Source of the DNA: RYN-433 sp036558265 | Lineage (GTDB): Bacteria; Planctomycetota; Phycisphaerae; Tepidisphaerales; Tepidisphaeraceae | Direction: 5' to 3' | Assembly (NCBI GenBank): GCA_036558265.1 | Contig: DATBFY010000095.1 | Coordinates: forward strand, 1-6,864 | DNA length: 6,864 nucleotides | Part shown: piece after piece, positions 1 through 5,452 of the stretch | Layout of the letters: the number at the start of each line of letters is the position of its first letter | How positions within the stretch are numbered: position 1 is the stretch's first letter | Notes under the pieces: generated by a model | The model's input: only the letters and a program-made list of their open reading frames with translations | Told to the model about the DNA's origin: nothing | Database searches by the model: none | Position numbers and translations under genes: made by a program

Positions 1-930
1 GAGATCGTCGGCTGGACGTGGGAGCACAACCGGACGCTGGCGGTGATCCTGCTGCTGGCGGCGCTGGTGACGGCGTATTACACGTTCCGCCTGTACTTCC
101 GGGTATTCGAAGGGCCGGAGGTGATCCCGCCCGAGCCGTCGGGGGCGGACGATGCTCACGGCGCCGGGGCGGCGAGCGCGGCGGCGGTGCAGACGGGAGA
201 TACGGCCGAATCGGGCGTGGACGAGCACCTTCAGACGGTGGCGCACCAGGCGGCGACAACGGATCACGGGCACGGCGGCGAGCACGCGCATCATGACCAC
301 GAGCCGATGATCATGATCGCGCCGCTGATCCTGCTGGCGATCGGCGCGCTGGTCGCCGGTTACCTCAACTGGCCGGGCGAGGGGCTGGCGAAGTTCCTGG
401 GTCACAGCCCGTCGCTGGCGGCGACGTACGAGATGGCGGGCAAGCGGTACCCGAACGGCGTCGGGAACTCCAAAGAGGTCAACCCGCTGCCGCTGGGGCA
501 GGTCGAGGTGGCGGAAAACCGCGACCACGACGTCATCGAACACGAGCACTCGACGCACCTGATGCTGATGGTGATCAGCGGGCTGATCGCGCTGGGCGGG
601 ATCGGGCTGGCGTACCAGTTCCACTTGAAGGATCGGGCGGCAGGGGACGCGCTGCCGTACCGCTTCCCGGGGATCGCGACGGTGCTGGAGAACAAGTACT
701 GGGTGGACGAGTTCTACCAGGCGGCGTTCGTGGAGCCGCTGAGACGGTTGGGCGTATTTTTCTACGCGTTCGACCGGATCGTGATCGACGGCCTGGTGTG
801 GGTGGTGAGCTTCGTGCCGCAGCTTTCGGGGTTCGCGCTGAAACTGACGACGCAGCGCGGGTACCTGCAGGGCTACGCGGGGGCGATGGCGTTCGGGATC
901 GTGATTATCTTGTTGATCGTGTTCTGGTGA
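1..930 (+). CDS. nuoL: NADH-quinone oxidoreductase subunit L, C-terminal part (5' end outside window)
   Basis: The frame is open from base 1, so the gene starts upstream; 309 residues remain and it ends with TGA. NuoL is the distal antiporter-like proton-pumping subunit of respiratory complex I in the inner membrane. Hydrophobic segments lie near residues 13-34, 103-121, 186-206 and 293-308 of the fragment. The block KYWVDEFYQAAFVEPLRRL (232-250) followed by DRIVIDGLV (258-266) and a closing membrane helix is the typical end of NuoL, including the region that forms the long lateral helix, and excludes NuoM or NuoN. HEP-MIMIAPLILLAIGAL (from 100) matches the family's conserved 'HE.P..M..PL..LA' helix. 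Before that helix is an unusual Ala/His-rich loop (about 37-100). The internal GTG at 43 could be mistaken for a start, but conserved-looking sequence continues upstream of it. Neighbour: nuoN 158 bp downstream, with no nuoM between. The identification is secure; the catalytic N-terminal half cannot be seen. Confidence 0.95.
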   Translation, partial: EIVGWTWEHNRTLAVILLLAALVTAYYTFRLYFRVFEGPEVIPPEPSGADDAHGAGAASAAAVQTGDTAESGVDEHLQTVAHQAATTDHGHGGEHAHHDHEPMIMIAPLILLAIGALVAGYLNWPGEGLAKFLGHSPSLAATYEMAGKRYPNGVGNSKEVNPLPLGQVEVAENRDHDVIEHEHSTHLMLMVISGLIALGGIGLAYQFHLKDRAAGDALPYRFPGIATVLENKYWVDEFYQAAFVEPLRRLGVFFYAFDRIVIDGLVWVVSFVPQLSGFALKLTTQRGYLQGYAGAMAFGIVIILLIVFW

Positions 931-944
931 TTCGCGGTATGGAT

Positions 945-990
945 CCGGGGCGGCGCTTCGGGCGCTGATGCTTGCGGCGCTCTGCCCCGG
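945..990. repeat. Inverted repeat in the nuoL-nuoN spacer
   Basis: Exact 7-bp arms CCGGGGC (945-951) and GCCCCGG (984-990) enclose a smaller hairpin, GCGC (953-956) with GCGC (962-965) around a TTCGG loop. It begins 15 bp after the nuoL stop. There is no T-run after it, so it is not a good intrinsic terminator. It could be a processing or stability element between nuoL and nuoN, or chance structure in GC-rich DNA. Confidence 0.45.
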
Positions 991-1045
991 CTTGCGGATG
1001 GAATGATCGACGTGTCTTACGACGTGCGGAAGACCCTCACCCCGA

Positions 1046-1071
1046 CCCTCTCCCGGAGTACCGGGAGAGGG
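1046..1071. repeat. Palindromic dispersed-type repeat upstream of nuoN
   Basis: Perfect 11-bp arms CCCTCTCCCGG (1046-1056) and CCGGGAGAGGG (1061-1071) surround an AGTA loop. The element probably extends left to the CCTCACCCCGA stretch from 1035. The 7-bp sequence GGAAGAC occurs on both sides (1028-1034 and 1072-1078). From memory, very similar elements, read in this frame as PHPDPLPEYRERG, recur many times in planctomycete and some proteobacterial genomes. That is recollection and not tested here. The right arm supplies the purine-rich tract nearest the nuoN start, so a folded transcript could mask ribosome binding. Confidence 0.7.
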
Positions 1072-1088
1072 GGAAGACGCTTTTAGAC

Positions 1089-2897
1089 ATGCACCCGACC
1101 TCGCTGGTTTCGCTGCTGCTGCCGGAAGTGATCCTGACGGTGGTGGCGTCGTCGTTGTTTTTGCTGGGGCTCTCGACGCGCGCGGGGGCGCGAAAGGCGA
1201 CGCCGGTGATCGCGCTGGTGGCGCTGGGGCTGGTGTTCGCGATCCAACTCGGTCGGATCGGCGGGGGGCAGGTGGGGTACGACACGTACGGCGGGGTGGC
1301 GCGGGACGGTGCCAAGTATGGCACGGTTCGCGTCGCGGAGTTCACACAATACGTGAAGCTGATCACCGCGGGGGTCGGGATGCTGCTGGTGTTGCTGGCG
1401 TGGCCGACCAATCGGGAGGCGACGGGGAACGGCTCGTTGAACTTCGGGGCGGACGCGGGGGAATTCTTCGCGCTGATGCTGCTGTCGATCACCGGGGTGT
1501 TCCTGGTGGCGGGGGCGAACGACATCATGCTGCTGTTTTTGGGGATCGAGCTGGCGAGCATCCCGACGTACATCATGGTGAGCCTGTCGCGGCCGTCGCC
1601 GGTGGCGCAGGAGGCGGGGGTGAAGTACTTCTTCCTGGGGGCGTTCGCGGCGGCGATCATGCTGCTGGGGTTCTCGTACCTGTACGGGACGACGGGATCG
1701 ACCAACCTGTACGAGATCATGCACAAGCTGCACCCGCGGCCGGGCGGGGGCGAGGCGGTGGCCGGGGCCGGGGCCGTCACGCTGACGGCGTGGCAGAGCC
1801 TGGCGGTGCTGATGCTGGTGGCGGGGTTCGCGTTCAAGATGGCGGTGGTGCCGCTGCACTTTTACGCAGGTGACGTTTACCAGGGCGCCGCGACGCCGGT
1901 GACGGCGTTCCTGTCGTTCGTGCCCAAGACCACGGGCTTTATCGCGCTGATCAAGCTCCTGTTCGCGCTGGGCGGACCGAACTGGCTGCTGTCGGATCCG
2001 ATCGTGCGGCCCAACGGCACGGGGCTGTTATGGGTGCTGGCGGTGCTGACGATGACGTTCGGGAACGTGCTGGGACTGCTGCAATACAACATCAAGCGGG
2101 TGATGGCGTACAGCTCGATCGCGCACAGCGGGTACATGCTGGTGGCGTTGTCGGCGGTGGCGGCGAGCCGGTACACGTCGGGGGGCGGGGCGCTGGCGTC
2201 GACGGGCGTGCAGGCGGTGCTGTTCTACCTGGCGGCGTACGGGATCATGAACGTGGGGGTGTTCGCCGTGCTGCAACTGCTGCCCGCCAAGGACGGGCGC
2301 GGGTCGGCCGAGACGTTCGAGGACCTGGCGGGCACGGGGCGGCGGCACGTGGCGCTGGGACTGGCGATGGCAGTCTGCTGCTTCAGCCTGACGGGGATCC
2401 CGCTGACCGTCGGGTTCATGGGGAAGCTGATGATCGTGAAGCCGGCGCTGGCGGCGGCGTCGGCGGCGGGCGCGGACGGCGGGGCGTCGCCGATCCACGG
2501 CGCCATGGCGTGGCTGGCGGCGATCACGATGGTGAACGCGGCGATCTCGGCGGCTTATTACCTGCGGATCGTGGCGACGATGTTCCTGCGCGGGGACGAG
2601 CACATCCACCCGCACACGCCGCACCTTCCTGCGGCGGGCACGTTGCCGCCGCCGGTGATCTTCGTGCACGGCGCGCTGCCGATCTCGGCGGCGGTGATCC
2701 TGAGCGTGGGGGGGACGCTGATGTTCGGCGCGGTTCCCGGTGCGACGGATCTGCTGGGTTCGCAGGTGGTGAAGGCGTCGCGGATCGATGGGGGGTCGTC
2801 GGGGGGCGGGACGATGGTCGAGCGCGGTGCGCCATCGCGCGAGGCGTCATCTGCGGCGGCGGGGACGTCGAAGTCCGCGGTCGCGGCGGGGCGGTGA
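1089..2897 (+). CDS. nuoN: NADH-quinone oxidoreductase subunit N
   Basis: Predicted 602-residue polytopic inner-membrane protein, an antiporter-like proton-translocating subunit of complex I. NuoN hallmarks are visible: LPEVIL at 11-16; the GEFFALMLLSITGVFLVAGAND block (124-145); LGIELASIPTY (151-161); EAGVKYFFLGA (175-185); HFYAGDVYQGAATPVTAFLS (257-276); and NIKRVMAYSSIAHSGYML (334-351). By spacing, the conserved proton-path charges correspond to Glu154, Lys179, Lys250, Lys280 and Lys446 and all are present, so the subunit looks functional. ATG at 1089 is chosen because it gives the usual hydrophobic N-terminus; the frame is open back to a TTG at 972, but that stretch translates the palindromic repeat. 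The ribosome site is weak (GA-rich tract about 15 bases upstream). Length exceeds the usual 480-500 residues through loops near 52-85 and 215-230 and a low-complexity Ser/Gly/Ala tail after about 560. It follows nuoL directly. Confidence 0.95.
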   Translation: MHPTSLVSLLLPEVILTVVASSLFLLGLSTRAGARKATPVIALVALGLVFAIQLGRIGGGQVGYDTYGGVARDGAKYGTVRVAEFTQYVKLITAGVGMLLVLLAWPTNREATGNGSLNFGADAGEFFALMLLSITGVFLVAGANDIMLLFLGIELASIPTYIMVSLSRPSPVAQEAGVKYFFLGAFAAAIMLLGFSYLYGTTGSTNLYEIMHKLHPRPGGGEAVAGAGAVTLTAWQSLAVLMLVAGFAFKMAVVPLHFYAGDVYQGAATPVTAFLSFVPKTTGFIALIKLLFALGGPNWLLSDPIVRPNGTGLLWVLAVLTMTFGNVLGLLQYNIKRVMAYSSIAHSGYMLVALSAVAASRYTSGGGALASTGVQAVLFYLAAYGIMNVGVFAVLQLLPAKDGRGSAETFEDLAGTGRRHVALGLAMAVCCFSLTGIPLTVGFMGKLMIVKPALAAASAAGADGGASPIHGAMAWLAAITMVNAAISAAYYLRIVATMFLRGDEHIHPHTPHLPAAGTLPPPVIFVHGALPISAAVILSVGGTLMFGAVPGATDLLGSQVVKASRIDGGSSGGGTMVERGAPSREASSAAAGTSKSAVAAGR

Positions 2898-2919
2898 CCG
2901 CTAAGCCGCAAGCGGACGG

Positions 2920-3021
2920 TGGGGCGGACTCCTACGCTTTCCATTTGATCCGCGCGCCGCTGGGCGAACGAAGACCACGGGCAACAAGTTTGCCCATGCC
3001 ACCCGACGCTGGGGCGGACTC
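2920..3021. repeat. 12-bp direct repeat TGGGGCGGACTC, two copies 90 bp apart
   Basis: TGGGGCGGACTC occurs exactly at 2920-2931 and 3010-3021. Both copies are followed by a short pyrimidine/AT-richer stretch. Between them lies the GGGCAA/TTGCCC hairpin. The pair could be fragments of dispersed repeats or direct repeats bounding a small element. No function can be assigned. Confidence 0.5.
2976..2998. repeat. GGGCAA/TTGCCC inverted repeat
   Basis: Arms GGGCAA (2979-2984) and TTGCCC (2990-2995) with a CAAGT loop; the stem extends past one mismatch through A2977-T2997 and C2976-G2998. The wording 'GGGCAACAAG..TGCCC..GCCACCC' resembles a dispersed palindrome I associate with planctomycete intergenic regions, but this is memory only. 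There is no T-run, so terminator function is unlikely. Confidence 0.45.
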
Positions 3022-3026
3022 ATCCA

Positions 3027-3056
3027 TTCTTAATCATTCGTTCGTTCAGCGATAAT
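3027..3056 (+). promoter_or_regulatory. Weak sigma70-type promoter candidate for the first porin
   Basis: GATAAT at 3051-3056 matches the -10 consensus at five of six positions, and TTCTTA at 3027-3032 is a poor -35 (three of six) at an 18-bp spacing. It sits in the only AT-richer patch of the spacer, beside TTCG repeats, and a second GATAA follows at 3064. It would leave a leader of about 225 nucleotides. Promoter consensus in this lineage may differ, so confidence is low. Confidence 0.25.
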
Positions 3057-3237
3057 GCGGTCCGATAACCTTTGCATTCGTGGGAGCGTGGAGACGTCAC
3101 CTGTCCTGACCCGCTCGGTCTCTCGGCCGGCGGGCGGCGTGAGCGCCCATCTTCTCTCGGATCTCCGGCTCCCCATGTCGTGACCGTCGGCCGCGGGCCG
3201 GCGGCAATCGCCCGGAAGGGTAACATCGAATGGTCGG

Positions 3238-3270
3238 GCGCGTGTGCGCGGCGCAACCGCGCGCGTGTGC
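3238..3270 (+). promoter_or_regulatory. GC-rich leader hairpin upstream of the first porin
   Basis: The core stem is GCGCGG (3246-3251) with CCGCGC (3257-3262) around CGCAA. Because GCGCGTGTGC is directly repeated at 3238-3247 and 3261-3270, the RNA stem can extend to 14 pairs using several G-U pairs. It ends six bases before the Shine-Dalgarno. It could influence translation or mRNA stability; hairpins are easy to find in such GC-rich DNA. Confidence 0.4.
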
Positions 3271-3276
3271 TCGCGG

Positions 3277-3282
3277 AAGGAG
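3277..3282 (+). promoter_or_regulatory. Ribosome binding site deciding a GTG start
   Basis: AAGGAG lies seven bases before the GTG at 3290. The alternative ATG at 3305 would be 22 bases away and the ATG at 3230 has no such site, so this site fixes the GTG start. The second porin has the same motif at the same seven-base spacing. Confidence 0.8.
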
Positions 3283-3289
3283 AGTCCCC

Positions 3290-4708
3290 GTGATCCGTCA
3301 TCGAATGCATCATGCGCTGGTGGCGCTGTCGGTCGCAGTCGCGGCTTCCACGGCGGCGTTTGCCGGCGATACCCCCGTCGCGCCGGACCATCCCGCTGCG
3401 CCACCGCAACAGCAGCAGCAGCAGTCGCAAGGTGCGCCCGCCACCCCCGAGCAGATGCAGCGCGAGCTGGATCAGCTCCGGGCGGAGGTGCGTCAGTTGC
3501 AGGCGGATCGGGCGTACTCGTCGAAGGAGGCCGCCGACGCCGTCGCCAGCGTGATCGCCGACGCCGACCGGCGGAGCCAGCTCCTGTTATCGGAGGAAGG
3601 TTCGCCATACCTGGGCGGGTGGAAGAGCGGCAAGTTCACGATCCAGAGCGCCGACGGGAACTACGTGCTGCACCCCTGGTTCCAGTTCCAGCCGCGCTAC
3701 GTGTACAACTTCCGCGACAACGCGAAGAACGGCGGGGATTCGGATCAGCAGAGCGGATTCGAGATCAGGCGGATGAAGTTCGGGGTGGACGGCAACGTGT
3801 TCAGCCCGGACGTGACGTACCTGTTCAACTGGGCGACCAACCGCAAGACCGGGGCGCTGGAGCTGGAGGAGGCGTGGCTGCGATGGCGGTTCGCCGACCA
3901 GTGGGCCGTGCGCTTCGGGCAGATCAAGGACCCGCTGGCGCACGAGCAGCTCATGAGCTCGAAGATGCTGCTGGCGGCGGACCGCTCGCTCTTGAACGAG
4001 GCGTTCGTCGGGGGGGATGATTTCGTGCAGGGGATCACGCTGGCGTGGGGCGGGGAGAAGGACGCGCTGCAGGCGGAGGTCGGCTTCACCGACGGCTCGC
4101 AGAGCGCCAACACCAACTTCCAGGACGACACCAACGACAACGCGACGGCGCAGAACCGCGCGGACTTCGGCGTGGCCGGGCGCGTGCAGTACAAGCTGAT
4201 GGGGGACTGGAAGGACTACCAGGATTTCACGGCGCTCAACACCAAGTCGGACCTGCTGGTCGTGGGCGGGGGCGGCGACTGGACGCAGACCAGTGACCTG
4301 AACGTCTACCTGCACACGGTGGACGCGCAGTACGAGAGCCCGTCGGGGCTGGGCCTTTACGCGGCGTTCGTCGGGCGCTACACCGACACCGCCACGTCCG
4401 GCACCCGTTACGACTGGGGCGCCCTGGGGCAGATCAGCTACCTGATCAACCCGTCGCTGGAGATCTTCGGCCGCTACGACTACATCTTCTTCGACGCCGG
4501 TTCGGTGTCGGCGTCGTCGGACGACCGGACGGTACACGAGATCACGGCGGGGCTGAACTATTACTTCCGCGCCCACGCGGCCAAGCTCACGTTCGACGTG
4601 ACGTACCTGCCCAACGGCACGCCGGTCAGCGCCGACAGCATCGGTGTGCTGTCGGATCCGGGCAACACCGAGATCGTGGTGCGCGGGCAGTTCCAGTTGC
4701 TGCTCTAA
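3290..4708 (+). CDS. Outer-membrane porin, phosphate-selective porin O/P (OprO/OprP-like) family, copy 1
   Basis: Predicted 472-residue precursor. Residues 1-25 are a signal peptide (basic start, hydrophobic core, AFA before Gly26), so it is exported. A Pro/Gln-rich linker with six glutamines (40-45, encoded by CAA and five CAG) leads to a short coiled coil (about 54-75, QMQRELDQLRAEVRQLQ). The barrel begins near SADGNYV (120-126) and shows alternating strands throughout. OprP-type signatures are SGFEIRRMKFGVDGN (155-169), the glycine-ended GQIKDPLAHEQLMSSK (210-225) and AADRSLLNE (229-237). The protein ends RGQFQLLL, without the usual terminal aromatic residue. About half the residues in the conserved block match the second porin. 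The family forms trimeric channels, some for phosphate or polyphosphate; the basic selectivity residues cannot be placed here, so substrate is unknown. GTG start chosen from the Shine-Dalgarno. It precedes a strong terminator. Confidence 0.88.
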   Translation: MIRHRMHHALVALSVAVAASTAAFAGDTPVAPDHPAAPPQQQQQQSQGAPATPEQMQRELDQLRAEVRQLQADRAYSSKEAADAVASVIADADRRSQLLLSEEGSPYLGGWKSGKFTIQSADGNYVLHPWFQFQPRYVYNFRDNAKNGGDSDQQSGFEIRRMKFGVDGNVFSPDVTYLFNWATNRKTGALELEEAWLRWRFADQWAVRFGQIKDPLAHEQLMSSKMLLAADRSLLNEAFVGGDDFVQGITLAWGGEKDALQAEVGFTDGSQSANTNFQDDTNDNATAQNRADFGVAGRVQYKLMGDWKDYQDFTALNTKSDLLVVGGGGDWTQTSDLNVYLHTVDAQYESPSGLGLYAAFVGRYTDTATSGTRYDWGALGQISYLINPSLEIFGRYDYIFFDAGSVSASSDDRTVHEITAGLNYYFRAHAAKLTFDVTYLPNGTPVSADSIGVLSDPGNTEIVVRGQFQLLL

Positions 4709-4750
4709 GCGAACGCCCGCCCGCGCGCGATAAGGGCGACGAGCCCCGGG

Positions 4751-4766
4751 GCGCGCGCGCGCGCGC
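4751..4766. repeat. Alternating (GC)8 tract
   Basis: Eight uninterrupted GC dinucleotides follow a CCCCGGGG palindrome (4744-4751), between the first porin stop and its terminator. Alternating GC is prone to slippage and to left-handed DNA under supercoiling. No specific role is implied. Confidence 0.6.
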
Positions 4767-4788
4767 TTTAAGGAACCTCCATCAACCC

Positions 4789-4830
4789 GGCACGCCGTGC
4801 GGTGCAACACCCGCGCGGCGTGTTATTTTT
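4789..4830 (+). terminator. Intrinsic terminator after the first porin
   Basis: CACGCCGTGCGG (4791-4802) pairs with CCGCGCGGCGTG (4811-4822) over 12 positions, with one G-U pair and an eight-base loop. Two further G-U pairs extend the base to 4789 and 4824. TTATTTTT follows (4823-4830). There is no T-run on the other side, so it acts on + strand transcripts only. It lies 80 bp after the porin stop and separates the two porins transcriptionally. Confidence 0.85.
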
Positions 4831-4979
4831 GCGCTAAGAATGCGGGGCGGTGACTTGTGGCGTTCCGTATTTCAGGCCGTAAACCGTCAATTCTGCGGCA
4901 AATAGCCCCGTGCGACAGGCGGGCGCGATAATCGCCGGAAAAACTGCACAAATGTTCGCACGGCGGTCGAAATAGAAGT

Positions 4980-5012
4980 TCGTCAGCGCCCCTGGACGGG
5001 TCCCGCTGACGA
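4980..5012. repeat. 9-bp perfect inverted repeat
   Basis: TCGTCAGCG (4980-4988) and CGCTGACGA (5004-5012) are exact reverse complements with a 15-base loop that can itself fold (GGA/TCC). A second hairpin, CGAGC/GCTCG with a GTT loop (5010-5022), overlaps the right arm, so the two are mutually exclusive. No T-run follows on either strand. It may be an operator or a leader RNA structure. Confidence 0.55.
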
Positions 5013-5076
5013 GCGTTGCTCGACTCACGCAAAGGCAGGACGCCCCTTCGAGATCCGCGTGCCAGGAATGTGTTGT

Positions 5077-5110
5077 CCGGTTCACTCCCCCCTCCCCCCG
5101 GGTGAGCCGG
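5077..5110. repeat. Hairpin with a cytosine-only-like loop
   Basis: CCGGTTCAC (5077-5085) pairs with GTGAGCCGG (5102-5110) through one G-U pair, and two more C-G pairs follow a bulged T5086. The loop lies within the mirror-symmetric tract CCCCCCTCCCCCC (5087-5099). The opposite strand carries two runs of six guanines. Such a tract can adopt unusual structures; its function is unknown. Confidence 0.5.
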
Positions 5111-5257
5111 TGCGCGGGTCCGATCGAGCAAACCCGTTGTAGACGTGCAATCGAGCGGTTCGGCGCGTCGCCGGATCGCGGACCGGAGCCTTCGGCCACG
5201 TGTGCCGCAAGGCGCGACGTGGCGGGCCGCGCGCGGATTCGAACGAGCGCACCCGAC

Positions 5258-5306
5258 AACGTGGACGGCCTGCGCGCGCTTCCCCGGAACGTGGGAGGCC
5301 CGCGCC
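5258..5306. repeat. Imperfect 19-bp direct repeat with 30-bp period
   Basis: AACGTGGACGGCCTGCGCG (5258-5276) and AACGTGGGAGGCCCGCGCC (5288-5306) agree at 15 of 19 positions and start exactly 30 bp apart, close to three helical turns. That geometry would suit two copies of a regulator on one DNA face upstream of the second porin, but it is only a candidate. Confidence 0.45.
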
Positions 5307-5393
5307 AGGCATGTCCGTGCGAGACAAGCGCGGTGGTGCGAGTTGGTCGCTCGCGTCGCCGCCGGGCAAACCCTCAGGACGACCTCGCGGCGC

Positions 5394-5424
5394 GCGCGCA
5401 CGCCGATCACGCGTGCATTCGCGC
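5394..5424 (+). promoter_or_regulatory. GC-rich leader hairpin upstream of the second porin
   Basis: GCACGC (5398-5403) pairs with GCGTGC (5411-5416) around a seven-base loop, and GCGC (5394-5397) with GCGC (5421-5424) continues the stem past a four-base bulge. It sits 14 bases before the Shine-Dalgarno, comparable to the hairpin before the first porin. Confidence 0.4.
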
Positions 5425-5438
5425 CCCCGTCGTCCGGG

Positions 5439-5445
5439 AAAGGAG
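5439..5445 (+). promoter_or_regulatory. Ribosome binding site of the second porin
   Basis: AAAGGAG ends seven bases before the ATG at 5453 and fixes that start against the longer open frame reaching back to 5102. Confidence 0.85.
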
Positions 5446-5452
5446 ACTCATC

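Larger units (their letters stand above)
2898..3289. other. Spacer between nuoN and the first porin gene
   Basis: 392 bp without a convincing gene. It holds a small CCGCT/AGCGG hairpin right after the nuoN stop (2898-2902 with 2911-2915), a 12-bp direct repeat, a GGGCAA/TTGCCC hairpin, an AT-richer patch with a -10-like hexamer near 3051, a 5-bp GGGCG/CGCCC hairpin (3132-3148), and a GC-rich hairpin just before the porin Shine-Dalgarno. None of the hairpins after nuoN has a T-run, so I see no intrinsic terminator for the nuo operon. Open frames crossing this region have no recognisable protein content. Confidence 0.6.
4831..5452. other. Long gene-free leader of the second porin
   Basis: 622 bp between the terminator and the second porin start, with no convincing gene on either strand. 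The first 170 bp are noticeably richer in A+T than the surroundings and contain GATAAT at 4927-4932 inside a small GGCG/CGCC palindrome (4922-4936), a possible promoter or operator but with no -35 match. Further on come the inverted and direct repeats listed separately. The in-frame open stretch from 5102 to the porin start does not look like protein and lies before the signal peptide. Confidence 0.6.

Noticed and set aside
972..1088. N-terminal extension of NuoN to a TTG at 972
   Set aside because: The extra 39 residues translate the intergenic palindrome and give an Arg-rich start unlike any NuoN; ATG at 1089 gives the normal hydrophobic N-terminus.
2030..3055. Frame overlapping the end of nuoN and the following spacer on the + strand
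   Set aside because: Gly/Arg/Ala-rich out-of-frame translation of nuoN codons; no family resemblance, and it runs into non-coding spacer.
3407..3424. (CAG)5 run as a possible phase-variation tract in the first porin
   Set aside because: Trinucleotide units cannot shift frame on changing number; it only alters the length of a Gln linker.
3587..4810. Long - strand open frame opposite the first porin
   Set aside because: Arg/Val-rich antisense shadow without domain or ribosome site; the + strand frame has all the coding evidence.
5231..5250. ATTCGAA resembling a - strand tRNA T-loop
   Set aside because: Flanking five-base segments do not pair as a T-stem and no acceptor or anticodon arms can be built.
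4834..5259. Possible small - strand gene in the porin leader
   Set aside because: No ribosome site, no recognisable domain, composition not protein-like; the region is better explained as non-coding with repeats.
5102..5452. N-terminal extension of the second porin, 117 codons
   Set aside because: It would bury the signal peptide; the ATG at 5453 has an ideal Shine-Dalgarno, and the extension is Arg-rich noise.
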